A DNA stretch of 64,000 bases, taken from the NCBI RefSeq assembly GCF_040869045.1, contig NC_090323.1, forward strand, positions 265,612,392 through 265,676,391. Direction: 5' to 3'. Both the position numbers and the translations under genes were made by a program. Shown in pieces: positions 38,002 through 51,274 of this stretch (its first letter is position 1; the number at the start of each line of letters is the position of its first letter). The notes under the pieces were generated by a model. It was not told the DNA's origin. It did no database searches and saw nothing but the letters and a program-made list of their open reading frames with translations. The stretch comes from Eurosta solidaginis (Eukaryota; Arthropoda; Insecta; Diptera; Tephritidae).

Positions 38002-38308
38002 CGGCGGCCACCGTTGTGTGATGGTAGCGTGCTCCGCCTACCACACCGTATGCCCTGGGTTCACACCCCGGGCAAAGTAACATCAACATTTTAGAAAGAA
38101 GGTTTTTCAATTAGAAGAAATTTTTTCTAAGCGGGGTCGCCACTCGGCAGTGTGTGGCAAGCGCTCCGTGTGTATTTCTGCCATGAAAAGTTCTCTGTGA
38201 AAACTCATCTGCCTTGCAGATGCCGTTCGGAGTCGGCATAAAATCAAGAGGAGCACGACGCAAATTGGAAGAGAAGCTCGGCCTTAGATCTCTTCGGAGG
38301 TTATCGCG
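38002..38308 (+). mobile_element. SINE with tRNA-Gly-like head, copy 1
   Basis: The head reads GGTAGCGTGCTCCGCCTACC with a B box GGTTCACACCC. The layout resembles tRNA-Gly, with CTACCAC where Gly-GCC has CTGCCAC. The body has CATGAAAAG, CTTGCAGATGCCGTTCGGAG and GAGAAGCTCGGCCTTAGATC. It ends GGAGGTTATCGCG without the (ATTT)-rich tail, so the 3' end is slightly truncated. It lies about 90 bp beyond copy B of the dispersed element. No target duplication found. The call of pol III origin rests on the box motifs. Confidence 0.8.
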
Positions 38309-38825
38309 AGTCATTGGATGTTAAACGCATATTTAAAGTTTTTAAGCTTTATTTTCTTATATTTATGGATTTCGTTTTCGAGTTTTGTGCCATAGATGTC
38401 ACTAGTGCCTTCTTCAAGTAATGCAGGAGAATAAACACAATATGGCGTAAACTTTAATATAAAGTTAAGAAAACCAGAATATCGTTTATTACTTTTTCCT
38501 AATTTGTTAGCTTAAATTACGTCGTTGATAGTATTTATGAATTTTTTTTGTTATTATTTAACAAATGGCTTTAATACGACTCGGGGGAGAGTAAACAAGA
38601 TTTCACTTGAGCTTAAGAATTACAAACAAAAAAAGGCTACAACAAGACTATAAACAGCATAGGAAATTCATTTTAAATGATTTATGTAGAACTTAGAGTT
38701 CGTGAATTTAAATATCTGATATTAAGATCAGCAATGGATCAGAAATGGTTAAAATGGCCCAAATATGACTCTAAAAGTGCATGTGTGAGTAAACAAGATC
38801 TAAGTTGAGCTAAGATGTTTTTGTT

Positions 38826-39640
38826 TCTTTTTATACCTTTCATGAACATGAAACGGTATATTAACTTTGGTTCGATGTTTGTAACGTTGAGAAATATAGA
38901 ATATAGACTCACCATTAAGTATACCGAATTGATCAGGGCGACGAACTGAGTTGATATAGCCATGTCCGTCTGTCCGTCCGTCTGTCCGTCGGTGTGTCTG
39001 TCTGTTTGAACGCAAACTAGTCCCTCAAATTTTGAGATATCTCAATGAAATTTGGCACAAGGATGTATTTTTGTATTGTATTAGACATTTGTCGGATCCG
39101 ATATGATCGGACCACTATAACATATATCTCCCATACAACCGATCGTTCAGATAGAAAGATTTTTTGCCATTTCTCCCTTAATTTAGAAAGTATAAACGTG
39201 GAACTCGCTGATATATATTTGATATATCATAGAAGATTTTCTGAAAAAATCACTTTGATCGGAGCTATATATAGTATATATCCCATACAACCGATCGTTC
39301 AGATAGGAAGATTTTTGGCAATTTCTCCCTTAATTTCCAATATAAAAACGTTAAACTAGGTGATATTTATTCTAATATATCATAGAAGATTTCCTGAAAA
39401 AATCACTTTTATCGGAGCTATATCTATATAGTATATACCTCTCCCATACAACCGATCGTTCAGATAGAAAGATTTTTGGCCATTTCTCCCTTAGTTTCCA
39501 ATATAAAAACGTGAAACTTGGTGATATTTATTCTAATATATCATAGAAGATTTCCTGTAAAAATTATTTCGATCGGAGCTATATCTATATAGTATATACC
39601 TCTCCCATACAACCGATCGTTAAGATAAGGGGATTTTTCG
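38826..39640 (+). repeat. Dispersed element with about 155-bp tandem units
   Basis: A 5' segment with TTTATACCTTTCATGAACATG and a run of GTCCGTCTGTCC-type words leads into repeats in which CATAGAAG occurs at 39228, 39381 and 39542 (periods 153 and 161 bp). Each unit carries CCATACAACCGATCGTT and TTTCTCCCTTA. Similar sequence is widespread in fly genomes as non-coding repeat (recollection). The 104-codon frame inside is a by-product. Confidence 0.7.
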
Positions 39641-40615
39641 CCATTTTTTTTAAACAAAGTATCAAGTGAGTTTAAGAAATAAAAACAAAAAAGGTTCCAA
39701 TAAGACTTTAAAAAACATACGAAGTTCATTTAAAATTATTTATATGGGGCATAGAAGTTTTGAAAATGTATGACACATTTTAGTTGAGATTGTTGGATTT
39801 GTTCAAACTTACCTATTTCGAAGTGTTTGAAGTCCGACACTGACACGCTTCGGATTTAAATGAAGCGATTTATTGTTCAATGAAATAAAAATAGCTTGAC
39901 ACTATCTTTCCCTTTCATGGGCCCGTAGTTTGATGTCCAATACACAAATGCATTTATAAATCGCATACTTTGGCATATATATATATGTATGTATTTAGAT
40001 TTTTTGTGTTTATTGTTTATTTAATGAGTAACGGCGTTTGCCGAAAAAGTTCATTATTGTTACAACTTTCACCCTCGGGATTGTGATTTGTTTCGTTTCG
40101 TATCGCACTTGGCGCACTCGATCAAATTAATTTCCAAATACACACACACACACAGTCGTATTAATGCATATATACAACACACAAACATAATTTTAGGCGT
40201 AAAACCCAAAATAATAATACTTGCGCATATGTTCAAAAGAAAATCTTTTTTCAATCCAAATAACGTTCAATCATCTCATCCATGGTCGTTATTTAATATT
40301 TGTATTTGTACTACAACAGAATAAAGTATAATATTCTTATATTTAGTGGAGTTGCAAGTTTGCACAATTAATTTATCACGTGTATTTGAATGGAATTGAA
40401 CTTGACTTAGCTCTTGTCCATTGGGAGCACTCAATTTTAATTAAAGCATGAAAATAACTAATGCAACACAATACTTAGTTTTATTGGAATGACCTTTGAA
40501 GGGTCATTATCATTATTTTGCGCTAAGGAGTTTGATAAATGAAGTTTTACATGAAGTCGTCATTCCGCAGATATTTTCAGAGCTAATAAATCACACAAAT
40601 ATACTCTAATATATA

Positions 40616-41402
40616 CACTGAAAGAAAAAGGCTGGTAAAATCAACCGAAATACGGGTCAGTTCAACCGAAATTTCTGTCAATTTTTATCCATCGCAACAA
40701 GTTGTTGAATCAACTGCGCACAAATCGTTGGTTCGTAATTGAGCGTTTTAGTAGTCAAATGAACAAAAAAACTTTTTGTGACAGCTTTGTACGAAAGTAC
40801 CTACGTTGCGGCAGTTGCAAGGCAGATAAGTTTTCATTGATATCTTTTCATGGCAGAAATACACTCGGAGTGCTTGCCGAACAGAGCCGAGGGGCGACCC
40901 CGCTTAGGAAAACTTTCTTCTAATTGAAAAACCTTATTTATAAAGTTTTTATGTTGCTTTGCCCGGGGTGTGAACCCAAAGTCTTCGGTGTGGTAGGCGG
41001 AGCATGCTACCATCGCACCACGGCGGCCGCCATATACATACGTAAATATGTGCATACATATAGTACACAGCATACATAAGTACAAACTAGAGAGCGCTGT
41101 GAGCGTAAAATTCTCTTTAAAATTTGCTTATGTATTGACTGTTGATCGCTGTTGAAATGACCAGTGAGATCAGTTGTGTTAACAAAAAAATCAGTTGGAT
41201 TGATTAGGAATCTGTCAATTTTATACAATTTTGTTAACTTAAGAGCGACAATTTCTCTTCTGTTGAAAAGACTAAACCAATTTGTTCGCTTGACAAAGAA
41301 CTCGGTCGGATTAACCATAATTCGATCAATTTCACCGAATCTCCGCTAAGTCAAGAACAGCAGAACCGATTTGTTATTTTACTAGGACCATTTCTTTCAG
41401 TG
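40616..41402. mobile_element. TIR element (MITE-like), TA target, with SINE inside
   Basis: Ends are CACTGAAAGAAAAAGG on the left and, read inward from the right, CACTGAAAGAAATGG, with a further shared AGTAAAAT-like word. TA lies on both sides (40614-40615 and 41403-41404). No transposase. Internal short repeats of AACCGA and TCAATTTT words occur. A SINE (40811-41031) interrupts it, so the SINE is younger. Confidence 0.75.
40811..41031 (-). mobile_element. SINE with tRNA-Gly-like head, copy 2, 3' truncated
   Basis: The head (GGCGGCCGCCGTGG on the minus strand) and B-box region (GGTTCACACCCCGGGC) match the family. The copy stops after the ATCTGCC-like word at 40811, lacking the 3' third. No target duplication is visible. 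Confidence 0.75.
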
Positions 41403-41404
41403 TA

Positions 41405-42820
41405 TCACTATCGACAAAGGCTAGCTATAGTAATTACGAATATCCAGTGATCATTAATTGATTTGTCTATGAATCCAATGCCAATAATTTAGTATGAAAA
41501 AGTTGCAGTAACGATTCCAAAACGTAAACCTGGTTGGATAGAGACTTTACTCTACCAATACAGGAAATGTAATGGAACTGAAAATTTCTGGATTGGAGTA
41601 AGTCAGGTTTATAATAAAGCCATTCCAAATACACAGCAAATAAAAGCCCGTCGTCGGAAGAAATATCAGCGTTATCAGCGAGTATATACAAAGCAAGGCG
41701 TAAGGCATACGCCATTAAAAATGAGAAGAAGTAGTTGAAGGCAGCAATAATGAACCGAAAAGTGGAGCTTCGAGAAAGGATCAGACCCACGATGACGACA
41801 CTAGGGTTAGAATAAATCATAATGGGAACATAAAAAGCACAAAAAGCACCCTCTTTCGAAATAAGGGAAGATAGAAAAGACCAGAGTGCCTGATGAACCT
41901 TCGACACGTATCACAGAATAGTAATAATTTCCAGCGAAATAGTTGAAACCATGCAGTCACTAATCGACTGTTAACAAAACATTAGGAAACATTTCAACGA
42001 TTGTATTTTTATCAAACTATTTTACTACTTCCTATTATACAGGGGCATTAAACCTAGCTTCCATAAAAGTCGAAACCGTTCTGTATCCCGCAGTGGGATG
42101 GGAACGGGAAGTGGTAGAGGAGCGTGAAACGGGGATGGTGCGAACCACAGAGCTAGTGCTACACTGGACTAACATGGGTCGAAACGTTCCATGCGTATGC
42201 GGGAAGACACCATTGCTCAGAAGGTTACCTTATTGGGTAGATTAATATTGGGAGGGGCAAATCTATGGTTTGTACCTGCCCCTCTGCCCAACCGTACCGA
42301 CTCGTGAGTAAAATTGATCAGTTGTAGTACATGGAACCGGTTAATTTTTTTTGGAGGATTTTCAGAGAAAAGGAACTCTTCGGTAAACGCGAACTAGCAC
42401 TGATTCGACTAAATGCAAACTCCTCGAAATCCCGCGCAACAGTAGGGCGCCTTATCACTTGTGCCATTTTAGGGGTAATTCTCAGAATTTCCACCCGGGG
42501 AGATGACGTTTTTTCTTCGGAGGTTGCTGTGCGCCTGATATTTTGGGTGAATACTATCAGGAGATGGGCTTATGTCAGCATCCCTTCTATGACGCCATCA
42601 GTTGTCTTTATTGAATACAGCAGGATGCAGTTCGATATGGAAGGCTAGGAGAGGTTGTTGCCCGTCAGATAAATCTTTAGCAATCAAAGGCGGATTTCAC
42701 TTATCTATTGACCAAACTTGGGAGGAGTAGGGATTATTGTCGTAGGCAACGGTTATTCACATGATGTCATTTGGGATATCTCGGATGCAAACGCAAAAGT
42801 TGAGTCCCTTTTTTCCTTTA
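41405..42820. other. Unassigned DNA
   Basis: A minus frame of 146 codons (41467-41907) has hydrophobic runs but no recognisable family, and the opposite strand looks like a decayed frame. 42040-42640 is less AT-rich and may be an old retroelement. Confidence 0.3.
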
Positions 42821-42930
42821 TTTTATGGTATGATTTTCGTAATATCCAGAAATTGCTTCATTACCATGTCTCCTCTTCCACCTGTGGATGTCTCACAATT
42901 TCTCTGCTTCCAAAAAGAAGTATCGATCAG

Positions 42931-42993
42931 AAAAACTTTCTCGGCTGCATCCTCTTCGTCTGTTCGTATAACATGACCTAAGTAGCCAGCAAA
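42931..42993 (-). pseudogene. Non-LTR retrotransposon relic (post-RT segment)
   Basis: Within the minus frame 42823-43053 the residues YLGHVIRTDEEDAAEKVF match the YGHVVRxDEDDAARKVF segment that lies between reverse transcriptase and the arginine-rich tail of RTE-type elements (family knowledge). Around it the frame is unlike the family. It may be the same family as the tail relic at 1562-1692. Confidence 0.6.
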
Positions 42994-43818
42994 GCCTTTA
43001 TTTATAGTAATAAGCGGGAGATTTGCTGATGGGTTCGAAATTATTTGAAACACCTAATGATGCTTTGCTTGACAAATTTACTCCTATCATGTAATTGGGC
43101 TTATAATTTCTCTTAACCATTAACAACTTACAGTGACATTTATAGTCTAAATTTTAGTCAGAGGTATTAAATGATATTAGGCCCTCCAGGACGCTCGGCT
43201 TTTCAACCATTTATCATTTTTTTATAACCTGAGGAAGGTATACAGACAATTTGCCATCGCGCTTTCCACAACGGAAGTTGGACGTACACGCTCGCGCCTT
43301 AGAGCAATGATTCCAACAGATCGCATCCTTGTAAACTGATGAGAAAAGCGTTTTATTATTTTACTAACTAGTTATGGCCACTTTCAGTTTTTATGAAATC
43401 TTTATTGGCTGACCAGTTCAATCTAAGGTAGTAGTAATCATCTGAAACTTCCCGAACGCAAGCCGGTCGGTCTCATATGCCTTTCGTTTTACTAGGCGCC
43501 TCTCTTTGCTCTTCCCATCTTCCCATCCCGTTAATAGTCATACACACAGAGCGTTAGTGTCCACGTACACATAGTGAGTGAGATATCGGTCCCCACTACT
43601 CAGCTACATCGTTAGGTTTAACATTTTGAGTCGAGTGGAGCTCACTTGTCAAAACGGTAAACCACCTTATTATGAAATAATTGAATTTTTATCATAAAAT
43701 ATTTTGTAACAAACAATGTAATATGGCGATGGGCTAAATGAATAGAGGCTCTTTGTTGTTGTTATTGTGTTTGTCATGAGAGTTATTATCGATTCTACGC
43801 CAGTTAATCTTATATATA

Positions 43819-45586
43819 ACAAGTAAGGAAGGCTAAGTTCGGTTGTAACCGAACATTACATACTCAGTTGAGAGCTATGGAGACAAAATAAGGGAAAATC
43901 ACCATTTACCAAAATGAACCTAGGGTAACCCTGGAATGTGTTTGTATGACATGTGTATCAAATGGAAGGTAAAGAGTATTTTAAGAGGGAGTGGGGCATA
44001 GTTCTATAGGTGGACACCATTTAAGGATATCGCCATAAAGGTGGACCAGGGCTGACTCTAGAATTTGTTTGTACGATATGGGTATCAAATGAAATGTGTT
44101 AATGAGTATTTTAAAAGGGATTGGGCCTCAGTTCTATAGGTGGACGCCTTTTCGAGATATCGCCATAAAGGTGGACCAGGGGTGACTCCAGTTTGTACTA
44201 TATGGGTATCAAATGAATGGTGTTAATGAATATTTTAAAAGGGAGTGATGGTAGTTGTATATGTGAAGGCGTTTTCGAGATATCGACCAAAATGTGGACC
44301 AGACCATCATCTGTCGGGTACCGTTAATTTATTTATATATGCAATACCACGGACAGTATTCCTGCCAAGATTCCAAGGGCTTTTGATTTCGCCCTGCAGA
44401 AGTTTTTCATTTTCTTCTACTTAATATGGTAGGTGTCACACGCATTTTACAAAGTTTTTTTCTAAAGTTATATTTTGCGTCAATAAACCAATGCAATTAC
44501 CATGTTTCATCCCTTTTTTCGTATTTGGTATAGAATTATGGCATTTTTTTCATTTTTCGAAATTTTCGATATCGAAAAAGTTGGCGTGGTCATAGTCGGA
44601 TTTCGGCCATTTTTTATACCAATACAAAATGAGTTCAGATAATTACGCGAACTGAGTTTAGTAAAGATATATCGATTTCTGCTCAAGTTATCGTGTTAAC
44701 GGCCGAGCGGAAGGACAGACGGTTGACTGTGTATAAAAACTGGGCGTGGCTTCAACCGATTTCGCCCTTTTTCACAGAAAACAGTTACCGTCCTAGAATC
44801 TAAGCTCCTACCAAATTTCACAAGGATTGGTAAATTTTTGTTCGACTTATGGCATTAAAAGTATCATAGACAAATTAAATGAAAAAGGGCGGAGCCACGC
44901 CTATTTTGAAATTTTATTTTATTTTTGTATTTTGTTGCACCATATCATTACTGGAGTTGAAAGTTGACATAATTTACTCATATACTGTAAAGATATTAAA
45001 TTTTTTTTTAAATTTGACTTAAAAAATTTTTTTTTTTTAAAGTGGGCCTGGTCGTTCTCCGATTTTGCTAATTTTTATTAAGCATACATATAGTAATAGG
45101 AGTAACGTTCCTGCCAAATTTCATCATGATATCTTCAACGACTGCCAAATTACAGCTTGCAAAACTTTTAAATTATCTTCTTTTAAAAATGGGCGGTGCC
45201 ACGCCCATTGTCCAAAATTTTACTAATTTTCTATTCTTTGCTTTATCCGTCTTTGGTAATGAATTATCGCACTTTTTCGATTTTTCGAAATTTTCAATAT
45301 CGAAAAAGTGGGCGTGGTTATATTCCGATATCGTTAATTGTAAATAGCGATCTGAGATGAGTGCCCAGGAACCTACATACCAAATTTCATCAAGATACCT
45401 CAAAATTTACTCAAGTTATCGTGTTAACGGACGGACGGACATAGCTCAATCAAATTTTTTTTCGATACTGATGATTTTTATATATGGAAGTCTATATCTA
45501 TCTCGATTCCTTTATACATGTACAACCAACCGTTATCCAATCAAAGTAAATATACTCTGTGAGCTCTGCTCAACTGAGTATAAAAA
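43819..45586 (+). mobile_element. Dispersed element, copy C
   Basis: Begins AACAAGTAAGGAAGGCTAAG and ends GCTCTGCTCAACTGAGTATA plus an A run. It has about three ~130-bp units (43930-44280) and the same body as copies A and B, with a short deletion near 45235 that removes the CATAAGTTCAAATCACC segment present in A. Subterminal TACTCAGTTGAGAGCT and AGCTCTGCTCAACTGAGTA are inverted counterparts. Confidence 0.85.
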
Positions 45587-45759
45587 TTTCGTGTTACAGT
45601 GTAAGTGATTGAACTCCTTCGAAATCGCTCGAGCGATCTGTATATCGGATCTTATCTATGTTTCATACCCCAGAATGGTAAAGGTGGTTCGCCCCTTAAT
45701 TTTGTTCTTTTTGTTTTATGAAGCAGCTTTAAAAAACACATACAATTCTATTGGAGGGT

Positions 45760-46055
45760 TGGAGTAGGAATGTAAGTGGGAGAGGGACTGGGGCTGGGAA
45801 TAATGGATGGAGAAGAATAAACAGGTATATAGATAAAAACAGGAAGGAAGGAGAAAGATACTGAGACAGAGATGAAGTTAGACGGAGGTAGAGATATAAG
45901 GATGGATGGAGCAAGGTAGGCAGAAAGAGAGGGAACTAGAGAGAAAAGAATTGATGGAAAAGGCGGAGAGGTAGAGAGAGACGAAGAGAGAGGAGTGAAT
46001 AAAAGGATAAAGAAAAGAGGGAGAGAGGGGGAACGAGAAAAAGAGGTAAAAAATT
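45760..46055. repeat. Polypurine tract
   Basis: Plus strand nearly all A and G with GAGAG, GGAAGG and AAAGAGG words, the mirror of the pyrimidine tract at 3355-3535. Not coding. Confidence 0.75.
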
Positions 46056-46059
46056 GTTA

Positions 46060-49000
46060 AAAGTTGTGCAGCTAGACAAAAGCTAAGTCAGAACCAGGTC
46101 TGCCGGATGTGCCAGTATTTTCTTAAATTCTAGATTAAGATTTAAAAGATTTCATAATTACAAATATGAAAGCTTAAGCTAATTATTACTTATACATTTC
46201 TATGTACATATGTATGTCTATATCACTTTTTATTTCTCTCTTTCAAGTTTTTAATCAACTGCTGTGAGGACTTAAATTCATCGAATAAGTGCACTCATAA
46301 ACGTCTCAAGGGCAAAAATTGCAACTCATAACCGCTGCCGCATACCTGGAAATATTTTATCTTAACGACATACACATGCATCCATACAAACATGTCTTTG
46401 AAATTAAATATAATTAATACAAATATGTAAATACTCGTAATAAAATAAAAAAGTGAAATTTTCAAAACGAAAAAAATCGAAATAATTTTGCGACTTTCAT
46501 TTTCAAATGATTTTGGGCATACAAGTGAAGGATTTAATTGCGACCTAAGGGTGTGTTTAACGCCTCATGGCTTTATGCATGTGCGCTATATATGTGATAT
46601 TTTATATCTGATAAGGAGGCGAGGGCGTAAACGTAAAGCAATTTACGCTGCTGGTGAGAAGGAAGAAAACATTAAAAGCATTTTTGAGGCATCAGAATGC
46701 ATTATGCTACATAAACGATGCGTAATGCAACATAACAAAAAACATTTTCGAATGTTAATTGTTTTTTGTTTTATTTTACCTTTGCCGCTGCTGCTCAAAG
46801 ACCACACGCGCGCGTAAAAGTGAAGCTCAAAACGCCAACCACTGCTGACATTGGAACAAGACATTGTAGGCGCGAAAATCTACAAAGCGAATAGGTGAAA
46901 GCCAAGTGGCGCACATGTTGAAGGACAAACGGTGGGTGACAATTGCAACACAGCGAAGCAAAAGGGGCAAAAGTTGGCAAGCGAGGGGGTAGGCGCTACT
47001 CGAGATTACCATAAAAGGATGCACTTAGGGGTTAGCAGTGAAGTGCCATATTTTGGGCTACAAACGCTTAGCTAACGAGTATGTAACCATACATTAAAGA
47101 TACCAGCAACCAGAGAGTGAGCAAAGTGAGTGAATGTGGAGAGCAAATTTATGCTAAGAATATCTTTGGGCGAATTTCATACGAACTTCAGAGCAAAAGG
47201 ATACTCTAAGTAAATTACAACGCATTAAAGACAACCAAAGTGTGCGACTGAATACTGGATGAGACGTGAAATGGAATGGTTGTGGGCACATAAATGGGAT
47301 GAGGGCAGCATGTTGCATGCACATGAAAGTCAGCGTGTAGATACAACGAGCTTGCTACTAATAGAGCGGGTGGTGAGGTGGCATTCAGAGGCAAATAGGG
47401 TTGGAAAATTATTGTGTTGTACGTTGTTGTTTGCTTATCGAGACCACGTAGAGTAGGTAAGTATTCGAAATTTGCTGGAATTATCTGCGTCGCAATTAAA
47501 GCTAAAAGGGGGACTTAAAAAGTGAGTGACAGAGCAGCAGCCACAAAGTACGCAAGCAAGTATATAATTGTAAACACAGTAAACGCGGGAGGTAGAGGGT
47601 GGGAAGAGCGCAACAGCAAACACTTGAATTGTTTACGAAGAAGACGAGCTGTATGTTGGTGGCTTGATGACGGTGGCAGTTGTTGTAGGCAGTGGTTGAA
47701 GACGCTTCCTAGCAACCCCCACTTGATTGTGCGCGCACACACACACATACAAGCTTCCACATACGCGTAAATACGGTGCACACTGGCGGTACCGTTACAC
47801 ATTCAGCAGGGAATTCTTTCAACGTGCACACACACACTAGAAGACAACTTTAAGCCGCTTTTGGTTGCATTGCAGGGTAGACTACGACGACGACGACGAG
47901 CGCTAAGCTTCTTCTTATTTTTCGTATGCTTAACACCATGGAATGGTTGTCTGTGTGGGAAAAACAATCGTAAAACTCATCGAAATGGGGTGGCAAACAA
48001 GCAAGTTGACGACGCTACCGGCATTGGGTTGTTACGCGTGCACGTGTCTACCCACGAATGCACTGACGGAAAACAAAAAAGCAAACAATGTAAATGCAAT
48101 AATGGTAATGCAACCGGATAACAAAAGGAATCGAAATACTTGTAATAGGTACATTCATATTTTTAGGGAAGTAAGTATGTACGACTTTATAAGCATGTAA
48201 AAGGACGACCGAAAGTTTTAGTTCTATGTTCTATGGAGGTATTTTTTATGGAACCATAAAATCGAACCTTATTTGGTTATTTACCAAAGCAAAGAAGTTT
48301 TGTGTGGAGAACATGCTGCTTAGTTCAAAGATCCATATACATATTTGTATACCAGACGTGATCGACCTGAGAGGAAAAAACAAAGGTGCTCCTACAACAA
48401 TGGTCAAACGAATTTATAAGTTACGAATTGCATGCTACTGGATGGGAATAAACCTTTGCAAACGCTGAGCTGGAAGGCATGAAGTGGCTAGATGAATCCA
48501 CCTTCATGTCGTTATTAACACAGCTGCGTTGACGAGATGGTTCCCATTTTCTCATTGTGACGTGCCACTTAAACCCTGCAACATCATTGCGAAACGGGAC
48601 GAAGTGAAATCTAGTAGTTTCGCTAAGCACTTGATACCAACAATCGATCAAAAGGGTCACGATACTTGCAAAAGGTGGTGTCAGACAGGCGCTAGCTTAG
48701 CCTATAAAAGGCATACGTTTCTCCAAGCAGACTGAAAGCGGCCAGCAATGATCCATAAGATCGTAATCGAGTCCAGGCACCCGCTGGCCCTTTAGAGTGC
48801 ATGGTTTTGGAGCTAAGCACTTAAGTTGCAGTCTGACTGTACGAGTTGAGGTGAAATTCCATAGTACATGGATCACTGGATAGCATCCCGTCCACGATAC
48901 TCTGGAAAACGCCGAACTCAATTTAAAAGACGCTTAAGTAGTCGGGAAGCCTAAATTTCCGTTATAAACGACTTATAGAGACTGCCTCAAAGTACTCAAA

Positions 49001-50973
49001 ATGTATAATCATTCTTCTCTGGCCCATCAAACAGTAGCGTAATACTGGCGAAAAAAATCGTCTCTAGATGCCGGCAGCGCTCAAACTCTCTGAATAATTT
49101 GGCTCAGCTCCCATGCGCATAGATGGTGATCCCATTTCGAACCCGTCGCACCCCGAAGCCTCCATGGGTGGAGAAAAATCATCCCTCCTGGCATAAACAT
49201 TGTAGATTTCGAGAGCCACCTGATCGATGCCATAGAACATCCTGATACTGGGAGTGATTCCGTAGCCTCTGTACTAAACGAAATCCTCACCCATTGACCC
49301 ATGGGCTTTACCTGATCCTTTAAAATGCCCCCAACCAAAAATCTATCCTCGAAGCCACGATCATAATGGGTCCCATTTAAAGGAATATCTGCCCAATCTC
49401 CAAAGTTCCTCCACCTCTCTAAATTTGACATCACAAAATATAACCTCATCCATCCTATTAACGCCCAGATTTTTAGAGGCAAAGTGGATGAAATTGCGTC
49501 ACCCGATCATATAAAGAGGACATTCCATACATATGTTGGAACTCGTGGAGCTTCTGGTGATAACTTTCGTCCCATAATTAATTAAATATGTTTAGGCTGG
49601 GTGTTCTATATACATAGTTGCTTCCTGTTGGAGCTGAAGATAATTCTTTAGGTGAAGGCTCAGCTGTCAGCCCTTTTGTCATAATAATGCATATTATGGA
49701 GAGTCGTACTCAGCGTCACCAGTCGCCATCTATCTTTCGAGTTATACCCGGATTTGAGTACCCTGTTCCGCTAAGCTTCCATTGGATTTTAAAATTTGGT
49801 GAATTTATGAGACAGAAGATGGACATGGGAGCCTCGCAACCAACGTAATCTCCGTTTCTGACTTTATCTTTTCATTTCCCTTACATGAGCCACAAGCAGC
49901 TCGGGACAAGTTACTCTTACCTGCTCCGAATGCCTATATCTAACCTTTATAGTTAAATGGGAAGTTCCCATTTTCTCAACCGGAGGCACCTTTCCCATTA
50001 TTATTGCCGTCAGTCCAACCAGATCACTATCCGGTAGTACCCTATCGTCTTATTCTGCTGAATGACCATGTTTTCAAAGATGGTTCAAGGATGGTCACGT
50101 TAAATGTTACAACAACAGTAGTAAAAACATAGTGCGAAGATTTTCCTGTTTCTCTGTCCCGGAAATAGCTTCAGAACTTCTTGAAACACCTCAGTAAACC
50201 AAAATAATATCGTTAAATTTGTTTACCTAAAAGACAAGCCGAACATACAACGGCTTCTAGCACTCAGCTTCTCACCACGTTGCAATGCCAGCACCGCGTA
50301 TGTGGCACATTTAACTGGTTAAAAATGGAAGCCATTACAAATTATGTCTGTGTGTTGTGCCTACCCCACCAGGAAAACTTGCCGTGCAGCAAATCTAAAC
50401 AACAAAAATGCAATACAGCAAAAATAAGCCAAGTGCGGACACAATGCAAAGGACTTTCACTGACGCCGGCGCTTACAACGCGTCTACAGACATATAACCA
50501 AGCAGAGCACCGGCTCAGGTTAACGCTACTTTGTTTATATTGGCGCTGATTTTACTCTTACGTGACTGGAAAAGTGGAAAAAAGGGTGACTAATAATTTG
50601 TGATTGCTAACAAAAGATTCCGGTGGCTTTCCTACGAAGCGACGTCATAGCGCTGCTGCGCGCCGTTGCTACACAAACACCGGCAATGTCGGCGCACAAG
50701 AGCTAAAAAGGACAACGACATATGGGGGATGAAATTTCCAATCAACTAACACAGCACATAGTACAACAAAGCGACAACAAAACAAACAATAAGCTATGAG
50801 TATTCATCGAACAACAATGAGCTCTGGAGTACGATTTCAATTTCGCTTTCAGTGACTTGGTGCGATATCCTTTTTGAGTTACAAACGGCTTTGAAGGGCT
50901 GTAGATGGCTGCGTGCTGCACACTGCTATGTAGACGCCGCAGTCGCGTTTAGGTGACAGCGCCGTTGACGACG
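46060..50973. other. Non-repetitive DNA upstream of the zinc-finger gene
   Basis: This 4.9-kb stretch has few recognisable repeats and a more balanced composition, as expected of regulatory DNA beside a developmental gene. An E box CATATG lies at 50719-50724, about 290 bp before the proposed start site. Short frames at 46488-46817, 47861-48200 and 49081-49482 (minus, 133 codons) overlap others and match no family I know. An ACG triplet run is near 47885. Enhancer function is an inference. Confidence 0.35.
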
Positions 50974-51012
50974 AATAAATAGACGTGCCAGGATGTGTTG
51001 TTAGTCATTCGC
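50974..51012 (+). promoter_or_regulatory. Candidate core promoter (TATA-like + Inr)
   Basis: AATAAATA at 50974-50981 lies 26-33 bp upstream of the A in GTCATTC (A at 51007), which fits the fly initiator TCAKTY. The spacing is right for a TATA/Inr promoter. An AGACA word 23 bp after the A is not at the usual DPE position. If correct, the leader is 268 nt and unspliced. It could equally be chance in AT-rich DNA. Confidence 0.35.
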
Positions 51013-51124
51013 AGTATAGACGTCGCCCAGACAGGAGGAAACAAAAGGCGCAAAGCTACAACAACACATATACATTTTGTTAATTTTGGTTCGGTTTAAT
51101 TTAGTTTTTTCGGCTACATACCTC

Positions 51125-51145
51125 ATGGATACCTACTACTCTTAA
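51125..51145 (+). other. Upstream ORF, 6 codons, in the proposed leader
   Basis: ATGGATACCTACTACTCTTAA encodes MDTYYS and stops 129 bp before the main ATG. If the leader starts near 51007 this is the only upstream ATG I noticed, and it could dampen translation of the main frame. Confidence 0.4.
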
Positions 51146-51274
51146 TTAATTGTTTGCATAGCTTAATATATACTAAATCGGTTTATTGTTGTTGTTGAAG
51201 TAAATAAATCATAATTAAGTTAAGAAGACATTCAAGTGCAAAAACAAACAAAAAAAGATACACCAACAAGTGCA

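Noticed and set aside
41467..41907. 146-codon minus-strand frame as a membrane protein
   Set aside because: Hydrophobic runs arise from AT-rich antisense sequence; no family resemblance or splice context could be seen.
51236..51274. GTG start giving a 575-residue zinc-finger protein
   Set aside because: Fly genes begin at ATG; the first in-frame ATG is 51275 and nothing supports a non-AUG start.
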